From: Ferrimonas balearica
Lineage (GTDB): Bacteria > Pseudomonadota > Gammaproteobacteria > Enterobacterales > Shewanellaceae
Assembly: GCF_019802085.1 (NCBI RefSeq)
Contig: NZ_JAHVHV010000006.1
Location: forward strand, 62,001 to 126,000
Reading direction: 5' to 3'
Length of the DNA stretch: 64,000 nt
Shown here: positions 1 through 10,900 of the stretch, one piece after another
Numbering within the stretch: position 1 is the first letter of the stretch
How the letters are laid out: every line of letters starts with the position of its first letter
Notes under the pieces: model-generated
What the model was told of the DNA's origin: nothing
Database searches by the model: none
Seen by the model: the letters and a program-made list of their open reading frames with translations, nothing else
Program-made: the position numbers and the translations under genes

Positions 1-75
1 TGTCCGTCCCCGACGCTCAAAATGCAACCGGAACATCGGCTTAGCGACACAGCGCCGGGTTTTGCCTCGACCGCC

Positions 76-106
76 TTGACTCTCCCCCCGTGGGAGACTT
101 TAGCCT
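76..106 (+). promoter_or_regulatory. CueR/MerR-type promoter of copA
   Basis: A -35 TTGACT (76-81) and a -10 TAGCCT (101-106) are separated by 19 bp, the overlong spacer typical of MerR-family-activated promoters. Inside the spacer lies a dyad, ACTCTCCC (79-86) and GGGAGACT (92-99), matching as an inverted repeat at 7 of 8 positions. This is the layout of the E. coli copA promoter bound by CueR. A cueR gene lies at 7434-7850. The promoter sits between an upstream in-frame ATG (22) and the ATG at 139, so it also decides the copA start. Confidence 0.8.
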
Positions 107-138
107 CGGATCATTCCCATCGAATCGAGGATGGCCTT

Positions 139-2541
<2,403 letters not shown>

Positions 2542-2628
2542 ACATCGGGCAGGCATCACGCCGGCCCTTGCCCCGCTTCGGCGGTGTGCCCTAGACTCGA
2601 AACCCCATTCAGGAGGAATGAGACGGGT

Positions 2629-3321
2629 ATGACACGGAGCGCCATCGCCGCCCGGCGGCTGCACAAATGGCTGATGCTGGTGGTGGGTCTGCAGATGCTG
2701 ATCTGGGCCGTGAGCGGCGGTTACTTCGCCGCCATGAACATCCACTTTATCCACGGCGATCACCTGGTGGCGCCCCCGCAAACGCCGCTGTCCGAGGCGG
2801 ACTTCCCCCTGCCACCGGCCGAGATCCTAAGCCGCTATCCCGAGGCACAGGATCTGGCCTGGACCCAGGTGGCCGGCCAGCCGGTGCTGACCCTCTCCCT
2901 GGACGGCGATACCCTGCGACTGGACCCCACAACGGGCCGCCCCCTGCCCCCCATCGATAAAGCCCAGGCACAGGCCATCGCCAGTGCCGCCTACCAGGGC
3001 GACGGCGCGCTCGCCCGCATCACCCTGCTCAGGGACAACGCCCCCTCGGAGCTCAGCCCCCGCTGGCTGCCGGTGTGGCGGGTGGATTTCGACGACTTCG
3101 GGCAAACCAGTCTCTACGTTGCCCAGCACAGCGGTGAGGTGGTCACCAAGCGCCACCGCTACTGGCGCTGGTTCGATCTGCTGTGGTACCTGCACATCCT
3201 GGATTACGACGACGGCGCCGACATCGACAACGGGCTGCTGCGCCTGGCGGCCCTGCTGGCCCTGGCCGGCGGGCTCAGCGGCGCCCTGCTGCTGGTCCAT
3301 CGGCTGAGGAGGCGCGCATGA
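2629..3321 (+). CDS. PepSY-domain membrane protein, two helices
   Basis: A 230-residue protein with one helix at about residues 14-35, a periplasmic PepSY-type region and a second helix at about 203-223. It is a paralogue of the next gene: both begin with LHKW followed by a helix containing LVGLQMLIWA or VVGLQMLIWA, and both have a histidine just before the second helix (LHILDY here, H189). In PepSY-TM reductases such as FoxB, histidines near helix ends ligate haem; that role here is inference. AGGAGG (2611-2616) precedes the chosen ATG; an in-frame ATG at 2584 lacks a comparable site. Its stop overlaps the next ATG by 4 nt, so the pair is almost certainly co-translated. Substrate unknown. 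Confidence 0.8.
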   Translation: MTRSAIAARRLHKWLMLVVGLQMLIWAVSGGYFAAMNIHFIHGDHLVAPPQTPLSEADFPLPPAEILSRYPEAQDLAWTQVAGQPVLTLSLDGDTLRLDPTTGRPLPPIDKAQAQAIASAAYQGDGALARITLLRDNAPSELSPRWLPVWRVDFDDFGQTSLYVAQHSGEVVTKRHRYWRWFDLLWYLHILDYDDGADIDNGLLRLAALLALAGGLSGALLLVHRLRRRA

Positions 3322-4319
3322 TCGCCAAGCTGCACAAATGGGCCGCCGCCCTGGTGGGGCTGCAGATGCTGATCTGGGCGGGCACCGGGCTCTACTTCAA
3401 CCTGGTGGATCACCAGCGGATCGGCGGCCAGCAATACCGGCAATCGGTGCCGGCCGAACCGGGCCTAGGGCCGGAGCTGATGGACCCGGCGGCGCTGCTC
3501 GCCGCCCACGCCCCGGTGGTGCGCCTGACGCTGGTGAACCTGGCCGGCCAGCCCCACTACCGGCTCGAACACCAACGCACCCTCTATCCCCGCCAGCCCC
3601 AGTCAATGACCCTGGTGGACGCCGTCAGCGGCACGGTCACCGAGATCGACGGAATGCACGCCATCGCCCTGGCCCGGGCCAGCTACCGGGGTCCCGGCAC
3701 GCCACTAAGACCCGTCCAGCTGGCGCCCTACAGCGCTGAGCTGCCCAAGGAGGGCAACCCCCTGTGGCGGGTGGCCTTCGACGACGACCTGTCCACCGTC
3801 GTCTTTGTCGACGCCGCCTCCGGCCGGGTGGTGGCCCACCAGAACCGCCACAGCCGGGAGGCGGCCTGGATGCTGAAACTGCACTTTATGGATTACCTGG
3901 GCCAGGGCGGGTTCAACCACCCCCTGATGTGGCTCTTTGCCTTAATGAGCCTGTGGCTGGCGGGCACGGGGCTTGTCTGGGTGGGACGCAACCTGGCTCA
4001 AGGGGCCTACCGTTGGCCCTGGCACCGGCCTCAAAGCCTCACCCTCATCGGCCCCAAGGGCACCCAGCGGGTGCGCCTGGGGCGCGGTCAGACCCTACTG
4101 GATGCCATGACGGCCCAGGGCCTGGCGGTGCGCTCCGAGTGCGGGGGCGGTGGGGTGTGTGGCCGCTGCCGGGTGCAGCTGTCCGAAAGCACCCCCATCC
4201 ACGGCGCTGAGCGGGCGCACCTCAGCCCCCGCCACCTGGCGGCCGGCTGGCGCCTGGCCTGTCAGCAGCAGGGGGAGCGGGACTCAGCGCCGCGCGTCAC
4301 TGAGGGTCATGCCCCGTAA
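3318..4319 (+). CDS. PepSY membrane protein fused to a [2Fe-2S] ferredoxin domain
   Basis: A 333-residue protein with a helix at about 8-27, a periplasmic PepSY-like region, a second helix near 205-225, then about 95 residues forming a plant-type ferredoxin domain. The cluster ligands are visible in SECGGGGVCGRCRVQ plus a distal cysteine in WRLACQQ, the C-x5-C-x2-C...C pattern. With two helices and an inside N-terminus the ferredoxin faces the cytoplasm. Histidines H6 (LHKW), H32 and the one in KLHFMDY sit at helix ends as in the paralogue upstream. A likely reading is that cytoplasmic electrons enter through the ferredoxin and pass by haem to a periplasmic acceptor, perhaps a ferric or cupric species. 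The ATGA overlap with the upstream gene fixes the start. Confidence 0.82.
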   Translation: MIAKLHKWAAALVGLQMLIWAGTGLYFNLVDHQRIGGQQYRQSVPAEPGLGPELMDPAALLAAHAPVVRLTLVNLAGQPHYRLEHQRTLYPRQPQSMTLVDAVSGTVTEIDGMHAIALARASYRGPGTPLRPVQLAPYSAELPKEGNPLWRVAFDDDLSTVVFVDAASGRVVAHQNRHSREAAWMLKLHFMDYLGQGGFNHPLMWLFALMSLWLAGTGLVWVGRNLAQGAYRWPWHRPQSLTLIGPKGTQRVRLGRGQTLLDAMTAQGLAVRSECGGGGVCGRCRVQLSESTPIHGAERAHLSPRHLAAGWRLACQQQGERDSAPRVTEGHAP

Positions 4320-4799
4320 CCAGGTGACCAACAGCACGGCCAGGCCAGCGATTCCCAAGGCCGCGAGGGCCAGGGGGATCACGCCCTGGTACAGGGCGCT
4401 GTCGTCGCCGAAGGACACCAGCAGGTCCAGCAGCAAGAGGCCAAAGTAGGGCAGCCAGAACAGGCTGCTGAGCCAGGTAGGCAGGCGCCAGTCCGCCAGC
4501 CAACGGCGCTCCTCGTCGCTCTCCTCGGCCTGGCTCATCGCCCAGCGGCTCACCGCCAGGGTCTGCCCGGCATGTCGGAACACCACGCTGAGCCGCCCCT
4601 CCCAGACACTGGAGATCTGCACCTCCACCTCCAGGGGTTGGCCCGCCAGCTCAATGTGGTGCAGGGTTTTGAATCGCCAGCTCAGCTTGTTGCTGACCTC
4701 GACGCCGTCCACCAGCACCCGCTCTCGACCGCTCCAGACGCTGCACAGCACCCGGATCTCGTGACCGGCCACCATCTGCGTAAACTCAATCGGTTGCAT
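4284..4799 (-). CDS. Hypothetical membrane protein
   Basis: A 171-residue protein I do not recognise. The N-terminal 100 residues look soluble and beta-rich. Two hydrophobic helices follow, at about 108-130 and 140-163. It is the last gene of a three-gene minus-strand unit: its ATG overlaps the end of the XRE regulator gene by 14 nt, and that gene overlaps the DUF2975 gene. Its 3' end overlaps the convergent ferredoxin-fusion gene by 36 nt. The overlaps and normal codon use argue that it is a real gene; function unknown. Confidence 0.7.
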   Translation of the reverse strand: MQPIEFTQMVAGHEIRVLCSVWSGRERVLVDGVEVSNKLSWRFKTLHHIELAGQPLEVEVQISSVWEGRLSVVFRHAGQTLAVSRWAMSQAEESDEERRWLADWRLPTWLSSLFWLPYFGLLLLDLLVSFGDDSALYQGVIPLALAALGIAGLAVLLVTWLRGMTLSDARR

Positions 4800-5010
4800 C
4801 CTCGCCTCCTTGCTCGTACTCCAGGATGTCGCCGGGCTGGCACGCCAGTGCCCGGCAGATCGCCTCCAGGGTGCTGAACCGGATCGCCTTGGCCCGGCCG
4901 GATTTCAGCACGCTGAGGTTTTGTGGCGTGATGCCGATCTCGGCGGCCAGCTCGTTGAGCTTCATCTTGCGCTTGGCCAGCATCACGTCCAGGTGGATGA
5001 CGATGGCCAT
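4786..5010 (-). CDS. YozG-like Cro/C1 (XRE) family regulator
   Basis: A 74-residue protein that is almost entirely one helix-turn-helix. KLNELAAEIGITPQNLSVL is the HTH, followed by SGRAKAIRFSTLEAICRAL, the signature of the small YozG subgroup. These regulators are usually encoded next to a DUF2975 membrane protein, as here. The start overlaps the DUF2975 stop (TGATG arrangement), so the two are translationally coupled. It probably controls its own operon; the signal is unknown and the membrane partner may supply it. Confidence 0.85.
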   Translation of the reverse strand: MAIVIHLDVMLAKRKMKLNELAAEIGITPQNLSVLKSGRAKAIRFSTLEAICRALACQPGDILEYEQGGEDATD

Positions 5011-5504
5011 CAGATGGTCAGCTCCCGCTCGTCATTCCAGTCGCCGCCCAGCTTCTGCAACCCCGCCATCAGGTGCAGCAGCCCCGAGAGCACCACCACC
5101 GGCCAGTCCACCAGGGCGGCGTAGCTGAGAAACACCGGTTCGGGCAGCTCGGCGTTCAGGCCATAGGCCAGCAGGATCAAGGCGCAGGGTTTGACCAGCA
5201 GCGACGCCACCAGCCCCACCCGGGCCAACAGGATCACCAGGCGTCGGCAGGCCGCGCTGAACAGCTGCCACTCGCCAGCCTTGTTCACCAGGCGGATCGC
5301 CAGGGTCAGCAGCATCAGGCCCAGCCCCAGTTGGTACAGCTGCACCAACGCCAGATGCGCCGCACTGGCGTCCCCCTCTTCGAGCCCCGTCATCAGCCGA
5401 ATGCCGGACATCACCAGCAGCAACAGCCCCAGGGCCCGGGCCATCACCAGGGAGATCATCATCCGGCTCTGCACGTTTCTCAGGTACTTGGCCAACACTT
5501 GCAT
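5010..5504 (-). CDS. DUF2975 family membrane protein
   Basis: A 164-residue integral membrane protein with four hydrophobic segments and the typical charged DUF2975 C-terminus ending DERELTI. I chose the ATG at 5504 because GGAGGTG lies 6 nt upstream, rather than an in-frame ATG at 5546. It is the first gene of the unit with the XRE regulator and the 171-residue membrane protein. The DUF2975 plus small XRE pair is widespread; its role is not established, so I assign none beyond possible membrane-linked regulation. Confidence 0.75.
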   Translation of the reverse strand: MQVLAKYLRNVQSRMMISLVMARALGLLLLVMSGIRLMTGLEEGDASAAHLALVQLYQLGLGLMLLTLAIRLVNKAGEWQLFSAACRRLVILLARVGLVASLLVKPCALILLAYGLNAELPEPVFLSYAALVDWPVVVLSGLLHLMAGLQKLGGDWNDERELTI

Positions 5505-5614
5505 CGCTTTCACCTCCGTTTGAATGCCAGACCAAGCTAATGGCACCGCCCCTCGAAGATCAACATTTTTTATCGTTTAGCGATAATTTCTTACCTTTGG
5601 ACACTGTGCGGCGC

Positions 5615-5640
5615 CCAAAAAAGCGAGCCCGAGGGCTCGC
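5615..5640 (-). terminator. Rho-independent terminator after the DUF4382 gene
   Basis: On the minus strand a perfect 8-bp stem (GCGAGCCC / GGGCTCGC, 5623-5640, 2-nt loop) is followed by six T. It lies 23 nt after the stop of the DUF4382 lipoprotein gene. Confidence 0.9.
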
Positions 5641-5662
5641 CTTGTTGTGCCCCGAATGGGGC

Positions 5663-6634
5663 TCAGCCACCGCAGTGATGGCGGTTGTGCTGGCCACCGC
5701 CATCTCCGCTATCGATGGTCAGGGCTCCACCGTCCCGATAGAGGGCAAAGCCACTCTCCTCGGTTTCGTTGGTTTCTGGCTGATCCAGGTGGCCCAGGCA
5801 GCTGTAACCCACCTGGTAGTCGCCCGCCGGCAGGTAGCCGATGGCGAAGACCCAGTTGCCGTCGTGGTCATGGTGCACCCAACTGGTGGCCAGCGGCGTG
5901 ACCTTGTCCGCTTCCGCTTGCGGGGCCATATCGTCCATCGCCGACAGGGCGGTGCCTGCGGGATAGAGGTAGGCCACGTGGGTAAAGCGGCTGTCGGGCC
6001 CGGCCCAATCGGCATTATCCGCTTCGCAGTCGGCGATCCAGCTGGCCTCGACGCTGCCCATCAAATGCCCCATGCTCTGGTCGTCCACCCAGCGCAGGCC
6101 GTGGTGGGAGAGTTGGTACTGCTCGCCGTCGTGATGCAGCCCCTGGCGCAAGTCCAGCTCCAGGGTGTACCCGTGGTGGCTGCCCTCATCGATTGTCACC
6201 TCGCCCAGATCCAGGTAGTCGTGATCACCGTGTAAGGGATGACGCCCATCGCCGTCGGTGACGTAGGAGCCGGCATCCCCCTGGCCTGGCGTCCAGTGCA
6301 GCCGCACCCGGTAGCGCCCCGCCTCCAGGGGATGGTGTTCGAGCAGGGGGTAGGCGTCCTCCCCCTGGTAGGCCAGCATGTCGACCCTGTGGTGGGCCAG
6401 ATCCACCATGATGGGATCCCCCCCGCCATGATGACCCCCCATATGCCCGTGGGGGGTGAGCTCCAGGCTGTGCATCTGCAACACCAGGTGATCCACCCCG
6501 TCCGCCGGCGCATCCGACAGGCCGATGGAGAGTCCCTGGGTCGGCGCCGGATCCGGACCGCCCGGGCCGCTGTCGCCATCGCCCCCACCGCAGCCGGCCA
6601 ACAGCCCGGCCAGCAACCAGATCGCGCGTTTCAT
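5663..6634 (-). CDS. His-rich DUF4382 lipoprotein
   Basis: A 323-residue exported lipoprotein. The N-terminus MKRAIWLLAGLLAGC ends in a lipobox (LLAGC) and is followed by a low-complexity Gly/Asp/Pro linker, so it should be anchored in the envelope. The next 140 residues match DUF4382 (ISLSDAP-like GLSIGLSDAPADGVDHLVL, beta-rich). Histidine is unusually abundant, in clusters such as HGHMGGHHGGG and NRHHCGG, suggesting metal binding. The internal ATG at 6634 gives a proper signal peptide, so I prefer it to 6649. It is a single-gene unit with its own terminator beside the copper cluster; a metal role is inferred from composition and position only. Confidence 0.75.
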   Translation of the reverse strand: MKRAIWLLAGLLAGCGGGDGDSGPGGPDPAPTQGLSIGLSDAPADGVDHLVLQMHSLELTPHGHMGGHHGGGDPIMVDLAHHRVDMLAYQGEDAYPLLEHHPLEAGRYRVRLHWTPGQGDAGSYVTDGDGRHPLHGDHDYLDLGEVTIDEGSHHGYTLELDLRQGLHHDGEQYQLSHHGLRWVDDQSMGHLMGSVEASWIADCEADNADWAGPDSRFTHVAYLYPAGTALSAMDDMAPQAEADKVTPLATSWVHHDHDGNWVFAIGYLPAGDYQVGYSCLGHLDQPETNETEESGFALYRDGGALTIDSGDGGGQHNRHHCGG

Positions 6635-6785
6635 TCGCTCTTCCCTCATTAAATTAGTTTATCCTGATAAGCTTAGAAGCCCCGGTTTCAAGGGCCTTGA
6701 CCGGGATCAAACCCGCCTCAACTAAAGCCGCTACTGATACCATTACGCTGCCGCCCTGCCCGGGAAAATCGCTGTCGTCCAGAAC

Positions 6786-6810
6786 AAAAAACGGGGCCAA
6801 GGGGCCCCGT
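6786..6810 (-). terminator. Terminator of the copper operon
   Basis: Minus-strand stem ACGGGGCC / GGCCCCGT (6791-6810, 4-nt loop) followed by a T run (complement of 6786-6790), 9 nt beyond the cueP stop. Confidence 0.9.
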
Positions 6811-6818
6811 TTTGCTGC

Positions 6819-7427
6819 TCAATGGTGGTGGCCGTGGCCACCGGCCTCGGCCTGGTGCACCGGGGCACTGCCGTCCATGGGTTTGAGCTGCATGGTGGTG
6901 ATGCAGGTGCGGCTGTCCTCGAAGGTGGGCAGCACCTCCTTCGCTTCCAGCAAGCCCAGCTCCGGGTGCTCGTAGTGGAAGGTGAACGCGAGCTGACGCT
7001 TGGCGGGCACCCAGAAGTCGATAAAACCATCGTGCTGGGTGGTGATCATCTGGTTGAGGATCTCCTCGCCGCTCTCGATGTCCACCGCGCTCATGTGCAT
7101 GGTCTGGCCGATCAGCTCACCGGTGCAGCCGGTGGGCACGTGGTTGCCACAGGGGTGGGTGAAGGTGGCCCAGGGGGCGATGGAGAGGTAGAACTGCTCC
7201 TCGGGGATCGCCACGCTGGCTTCGGTGCCGTCGGCGAAGATGGCGTTGACCCGGTCCGGGTGCACCCGCACCACGATCCCCTCGTCGTTCTTGTACCACT
7301 GGTGCCCCTGCAGCACCGCCGCCTGGTGGTCCAGGGCGGCAAACTCGGCCGCTTGCTTGTCGGTGGCGCTCTGGCCGCAGGCGCTCAGGCCCAGGATCAG
7401 CAAAGCGGAGAGAGTCAGTTTTTTCAT
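6819..7427 (-). CDS. cueP: CueP-family periplasmic copper-binding lipoprotein
   Basis: A 202-residue protein beginning with a signal peptide and lipobox (LLILGLSAC). The family core is clear: FYLSIAPWATFTHPC, then a second cysteine in TGCTGEL, and a C-terminal DSRTCITTMQL. These cysteines are the conserved copper-binding set of CueP, which stores periplasmic copper and supplies Cu/Zn superoxide dismutase in Salmonella. The tail GGHGHHH is an extra His-rich extension. It lies 6 nt after cueR and ends at a strong terminator, so it is the last gene of the cus-cue unit. Confidence 0.85.
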   Translation of the reverse strand: MKKLTLSALLILGLSACGQSATDKQAAEFAALDHQAAVLQGHQWYKNDEGIVVRVHPDRVNAIFADGTEASVAIPEEQFYLSIAPWATFTHPCGNHVPTGCTGELIGQTMHMSAVDIESGEEILNQMITTQHDGFIDFWVPAKRQLAFTFHYEHPELGLLEAKEVLPTFEDSRTCITTMQLKPMDGSAPVHQAEAGGHGHHH

Positions 7428-7433
7428 TTCGGG

Positions 7434-7850
7434 TTAATCCTTACAGCTTGATATTGGGGACTCGGCCTCACCGCTGAGGGAGTCCAGAATGGGGCACTGG
7501 GGGCCGGCGCCGCCGTGACAGCGGCCCACCAGATCGTTCAGCCGGGCCTCCAGGGCCTGCAGCTGGGTGATCCTGTCCCGCACCAGGGCCAGTTGGTCGG
7601 CCGCCAGGGCCTTGACCTCGGCCGCGGTGCGGTCGGTGCGTTGTTGCAGTGACAGCAGCTCGCCGCACTGCTCCAGGGTGAAGCCCAGGGCCTTGCTGCG
7701 GGCGATAAAGCGCAGCTGGTCCACCTGGGCCCGGGAGTAGGCCCGGTAACCGTTATCGCCACGCTCGGCCACCACCAGACCGATGTCGTGGTAGTAGCGG
7801 ATCGCCTTGATGCTGAGCCCGGTCTCCCGGGCCACCTGGCCGATTTTCAT
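7434..7850 (-). CDS. cueR: Copper-responsive MerR-family activator CueR
   Basis: A 138-residue MerR-family protein. The N-terminal winged helix (MKIGQVARETGLSIKAIRYY) is followed by the long dimerisation helix and a metal loop CHGGAGPQC with C111 and C119, equivalent to E. coli CueR C112 and C120, the two-cysteine site specific for monovalent metals. I start at the ATG at 7850, giving the standard MerR N-terminus. It lies between cusA and cueP on the same strand. Expected targets are the copA promoter at 76-106 and perhaps the dyad at 13953-13975. Confidence 0.9.
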   Translation of the reverse strand: MKIGQVARETGLSIKAIRYYHDIGLVVAERGDNGYRAYSRAQVDQLRFIARSKALGFTLEQCGELLSLQQRTDRTAAEVKALAADQLALVRDRITQLQALEARLNDLVGRCHGGAGPQCPILDSLSGEAESPISSCKD

Positions 7851-7886
7851 TGCACGCTCCTGATTAGGGCGAAATCGCCATGCTGT

Positions 7887-7909
7887 CGCGAAGGGTTGTG
7901 TCCTTCGCG
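7887..7909. repeat. Inverted repeat between cusA and cueR
   Basis: CGCGAAGG (7887-7894) and CCTTCGCG (7902-7909) form a perfect 8-bp stem with a 7-nt loop in the 75-bp cusA-cueR gap. No T run follows on either strand, so it is not an ordinary terminator. It may shape differential mRNA decay within the operon. Confidence 0.5.
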
Positions 7910-7925
7910 CCAACCTTGGGGTTAT

Positions 7926-10900
7926 TTACCCAGCCTTCGCCGGTACTTCACTGGGCGCCCCCAGCCCCCGCCGGTAAAGCAGCAGGTAGATGGCCGGGAT
8001 CACAAACAGCGACAGCAAAGGTGCGGTGACCATGCCGCCCACCATGGGCGCGGCGATCTTCTGCATCACCTCGTTCCCGGTGCCGCTGCCCCACATGATG
8101 GGCAGCAGGCCGAAGAAGATGGTGGCCACCGTCATCGCCTTGGGCCGGATCCGCATCACCGCCCCCTCGATCAGGGCGTCCTTAAGATCCTGCTCGTGGC
8201 GCATCAGCCCCTTCACCTTGTGAGCCTTGATGGTGTTGTTGAGGTACACCTGCATCACCACGCCAAACTCCGCCGCCACGCCGGCCAGGGCGATCATCCC
8301 CACCGCCACCGCCACCGACAGGTTGTAACCCAGCAGGTAGAGCAGCCAGGCGCTACCCACCAGGGCGAAGGGCAGGCTCAGCATGATCACCGAGGCCTGG
8401 GCCACGGAACCGAAGGTCATCATCAGCAGCAGGAAGATCACCGCCAGCATCATGGGGATCACCAGCTCCATCTTGGCTTCCACCCGCTGCATGTACTCGT
8501 ACTGGCCGGCGAAGCTGACCGAGTAGCGCGGCGGCAGGCTCAACTGCTCATCCAGGGCGGTGCGGGCCTGCTGGATGTACTCGCCGATGGAGAGCCCCTG
8601 GATGTCGACAAAGACCCAAGAGATCAGCCGGCCGTTCTCACTGGCCAGCATGGGGGCGCCGTCGGTGATGGTCAGGGTCGCCAGGTTCTGCAGCGGCACG
8701 TACTTACCGGTCTTGGTCAGCACCGGCAGGTTGCGCAGCTTCTCGATGTCGTCCCTCAACTCCCGCGGGTAGCGGATGTTGATGGGGTAGCGCTCCTGAC
8801 CCTGGACCGACTCGCCCACGGTCATGCCGCCGATGGCCATCTGCACCACGTCCTGGATGTCCTTGAGGGTCATGCCGTAGCGGGCCGCGGCGGTGAGCTT
8901 GGGCTCGATGTCGATGTAGCGGCCGCCGCCGGTGCGCTGGGCAAAGGCGGAGGTGGTGCCCGGCAGGGGCGCGAGGATCGCCTCCACCTCGGCGCCGATG
9001 CGCTGCAACTCGTCGACGTTGGCCCCGGAGATCTTGACCCCGATGGGGGTGCGCACGCCGGTGGAGAGCATGTCGATGCGGGTCTTGATCGGCTGCACCC
9101 AGGCGTTGGTGATCCCCGGCACCTTCACGGTGCGCTGCAGGTCGGCGATGATCCCCTCCATGGTCTGCCCCTCGCGCCATTCGCTGCGGGGCTTGAGCAT
9201 GATGGTGGTCTCCAGCATGGTCAGCGGCGCCGGATCCGTCGCCGTGTCCGCCCGCCCCACCTTGCCGAACACCCGCTTCACCTCGGGCACGGTTTTAATC
9301 AGCCGGTCGGTCTGCTGCAGGATCTCCGCCGCCTTGCCGGCGCTCACCCCGGGCAAGGTGGTGGGCATGTAGAGCAGATCCCCCTCCTCCAGCTCGGGCA
9401 TAAACTCCGAGCCCATCTGGGTCATGGGGTACCAGGCACTGCCCAGGGCCACCAGGGCCACCAACAGGGTGATCTTGGGAAAGCGCAGCACGGCCTTGAG
9501 GGCCGGTTGGTAGAGCGCGATCAGCAGCCGGCTGACCGGGTTCTTGCGCTCATCGGGGATCTTGCCGCGGACGAAGTAGCCCATCAGCACCGGGATCAGG
9601 GTGATGGCCAGGATGGCGGAGGCGGCCATGGCGAAGGTCTTGGTGTAGGCCAGGGGGTGGAACAGCCGCCCCTCCTGGGCTTCCAGGGCGAACACCGGGA
9701 TAAAGCTCAGGGTGATGATCAGCAAACTGAAGAACAGCGCCGGCCCCACCTCTACCGAAGCGTCCTTGATCAGGCGCCAGTGGGCCTCCCCCTCCGGGGC
9801 CTTGCCGTGGGTCTCCCGGTAATGCTCCAGGTGTTTGTGGGCGTTCTCCACCATCACAATGGCGGCGTCCACCACCGCGCCGATGGCGATGGCGATCCCC
9901 CCCAGGGACATGATGTTGGCGTTGACCCCCATCCAGCCCATAACGATAAAGCTGATGAGGATGGAGAGCGGCAGGGTCACCACCGCCACCAGGGTGGAGC
10001 GAGCGTGCAGCAGGAACACCAAGCACACCAGGGCCACCACCAGCATCTCCTCGATCACTTTGCCCTTGAGGTTGTCCACGGAGTTCAGGATGAGCTCGGA
10101 GCGGTCGTAGGTGATCACCAGCTCCACCCCTTCGGGCAGACCCGCCTCGATCTCGGAGAGCTTGGCCTTGACGTTCTCGATGGTGGTCAGGGCGTTCTCG
10201 CCGTAGCGCATCACCACGATGCCCCCCACCACCTCGCCCTGGCCGTCCAGCTCGGCGATGCCCCGGCGGGCCGCCGGGCCGGTGCGCAGCTGGGCCACGT
10301 CCTTCATCAGCACCGGAGTGCCGGACTCGGACACCAGACCCAGGGGGATCTCTTCGAAATCCTTAAGGGATTGGCGGTAGCCGGAGGCGGTGATCATGTA
10401 CTCCGCCTCGGCCATCTCGATCACCGAGCCGCCCACCGAGGCGTTGGCGTTGTCCAGCGCCTGCTTCACTGCCATCAGATCCAGCTGGTAGAGCGCCAAC
10501 TTGTGGGGGTCCACCACGATCTGGTAGGCCTGCTCCATGCCGCCGACGGTGGCCACCTCGGACACCCCGGCCACGCTTTGCAGCTCCAGCTTGATGAACC
10601 AGTCCTGCAACGAACGCAGCTGGGCCAGGTCCTGGTGGCCGGTGCGATCCACCAGGGCGTACTGGAACACCCAGCCCACCCCGGAGGCGTCCGGGCCCAA
10701 GGCCGGGGTCACCCCCGGCGGCAGTTGCCCCTGGATCTGGGAGAGGTACTCCAGCACCCGGGAGCGGGCCCAGTAGATGTCGGTGCCGTCCTCGAAGATG
10801 ACGTAGACGAAGCTGTCGCCAAACATGGAGAAGCCGCGCACCGTCTGGGCCCCGGGCACCGCCAGCATGGCGGTGGAGAGCGGGTAGGTGATCTGGTCCT

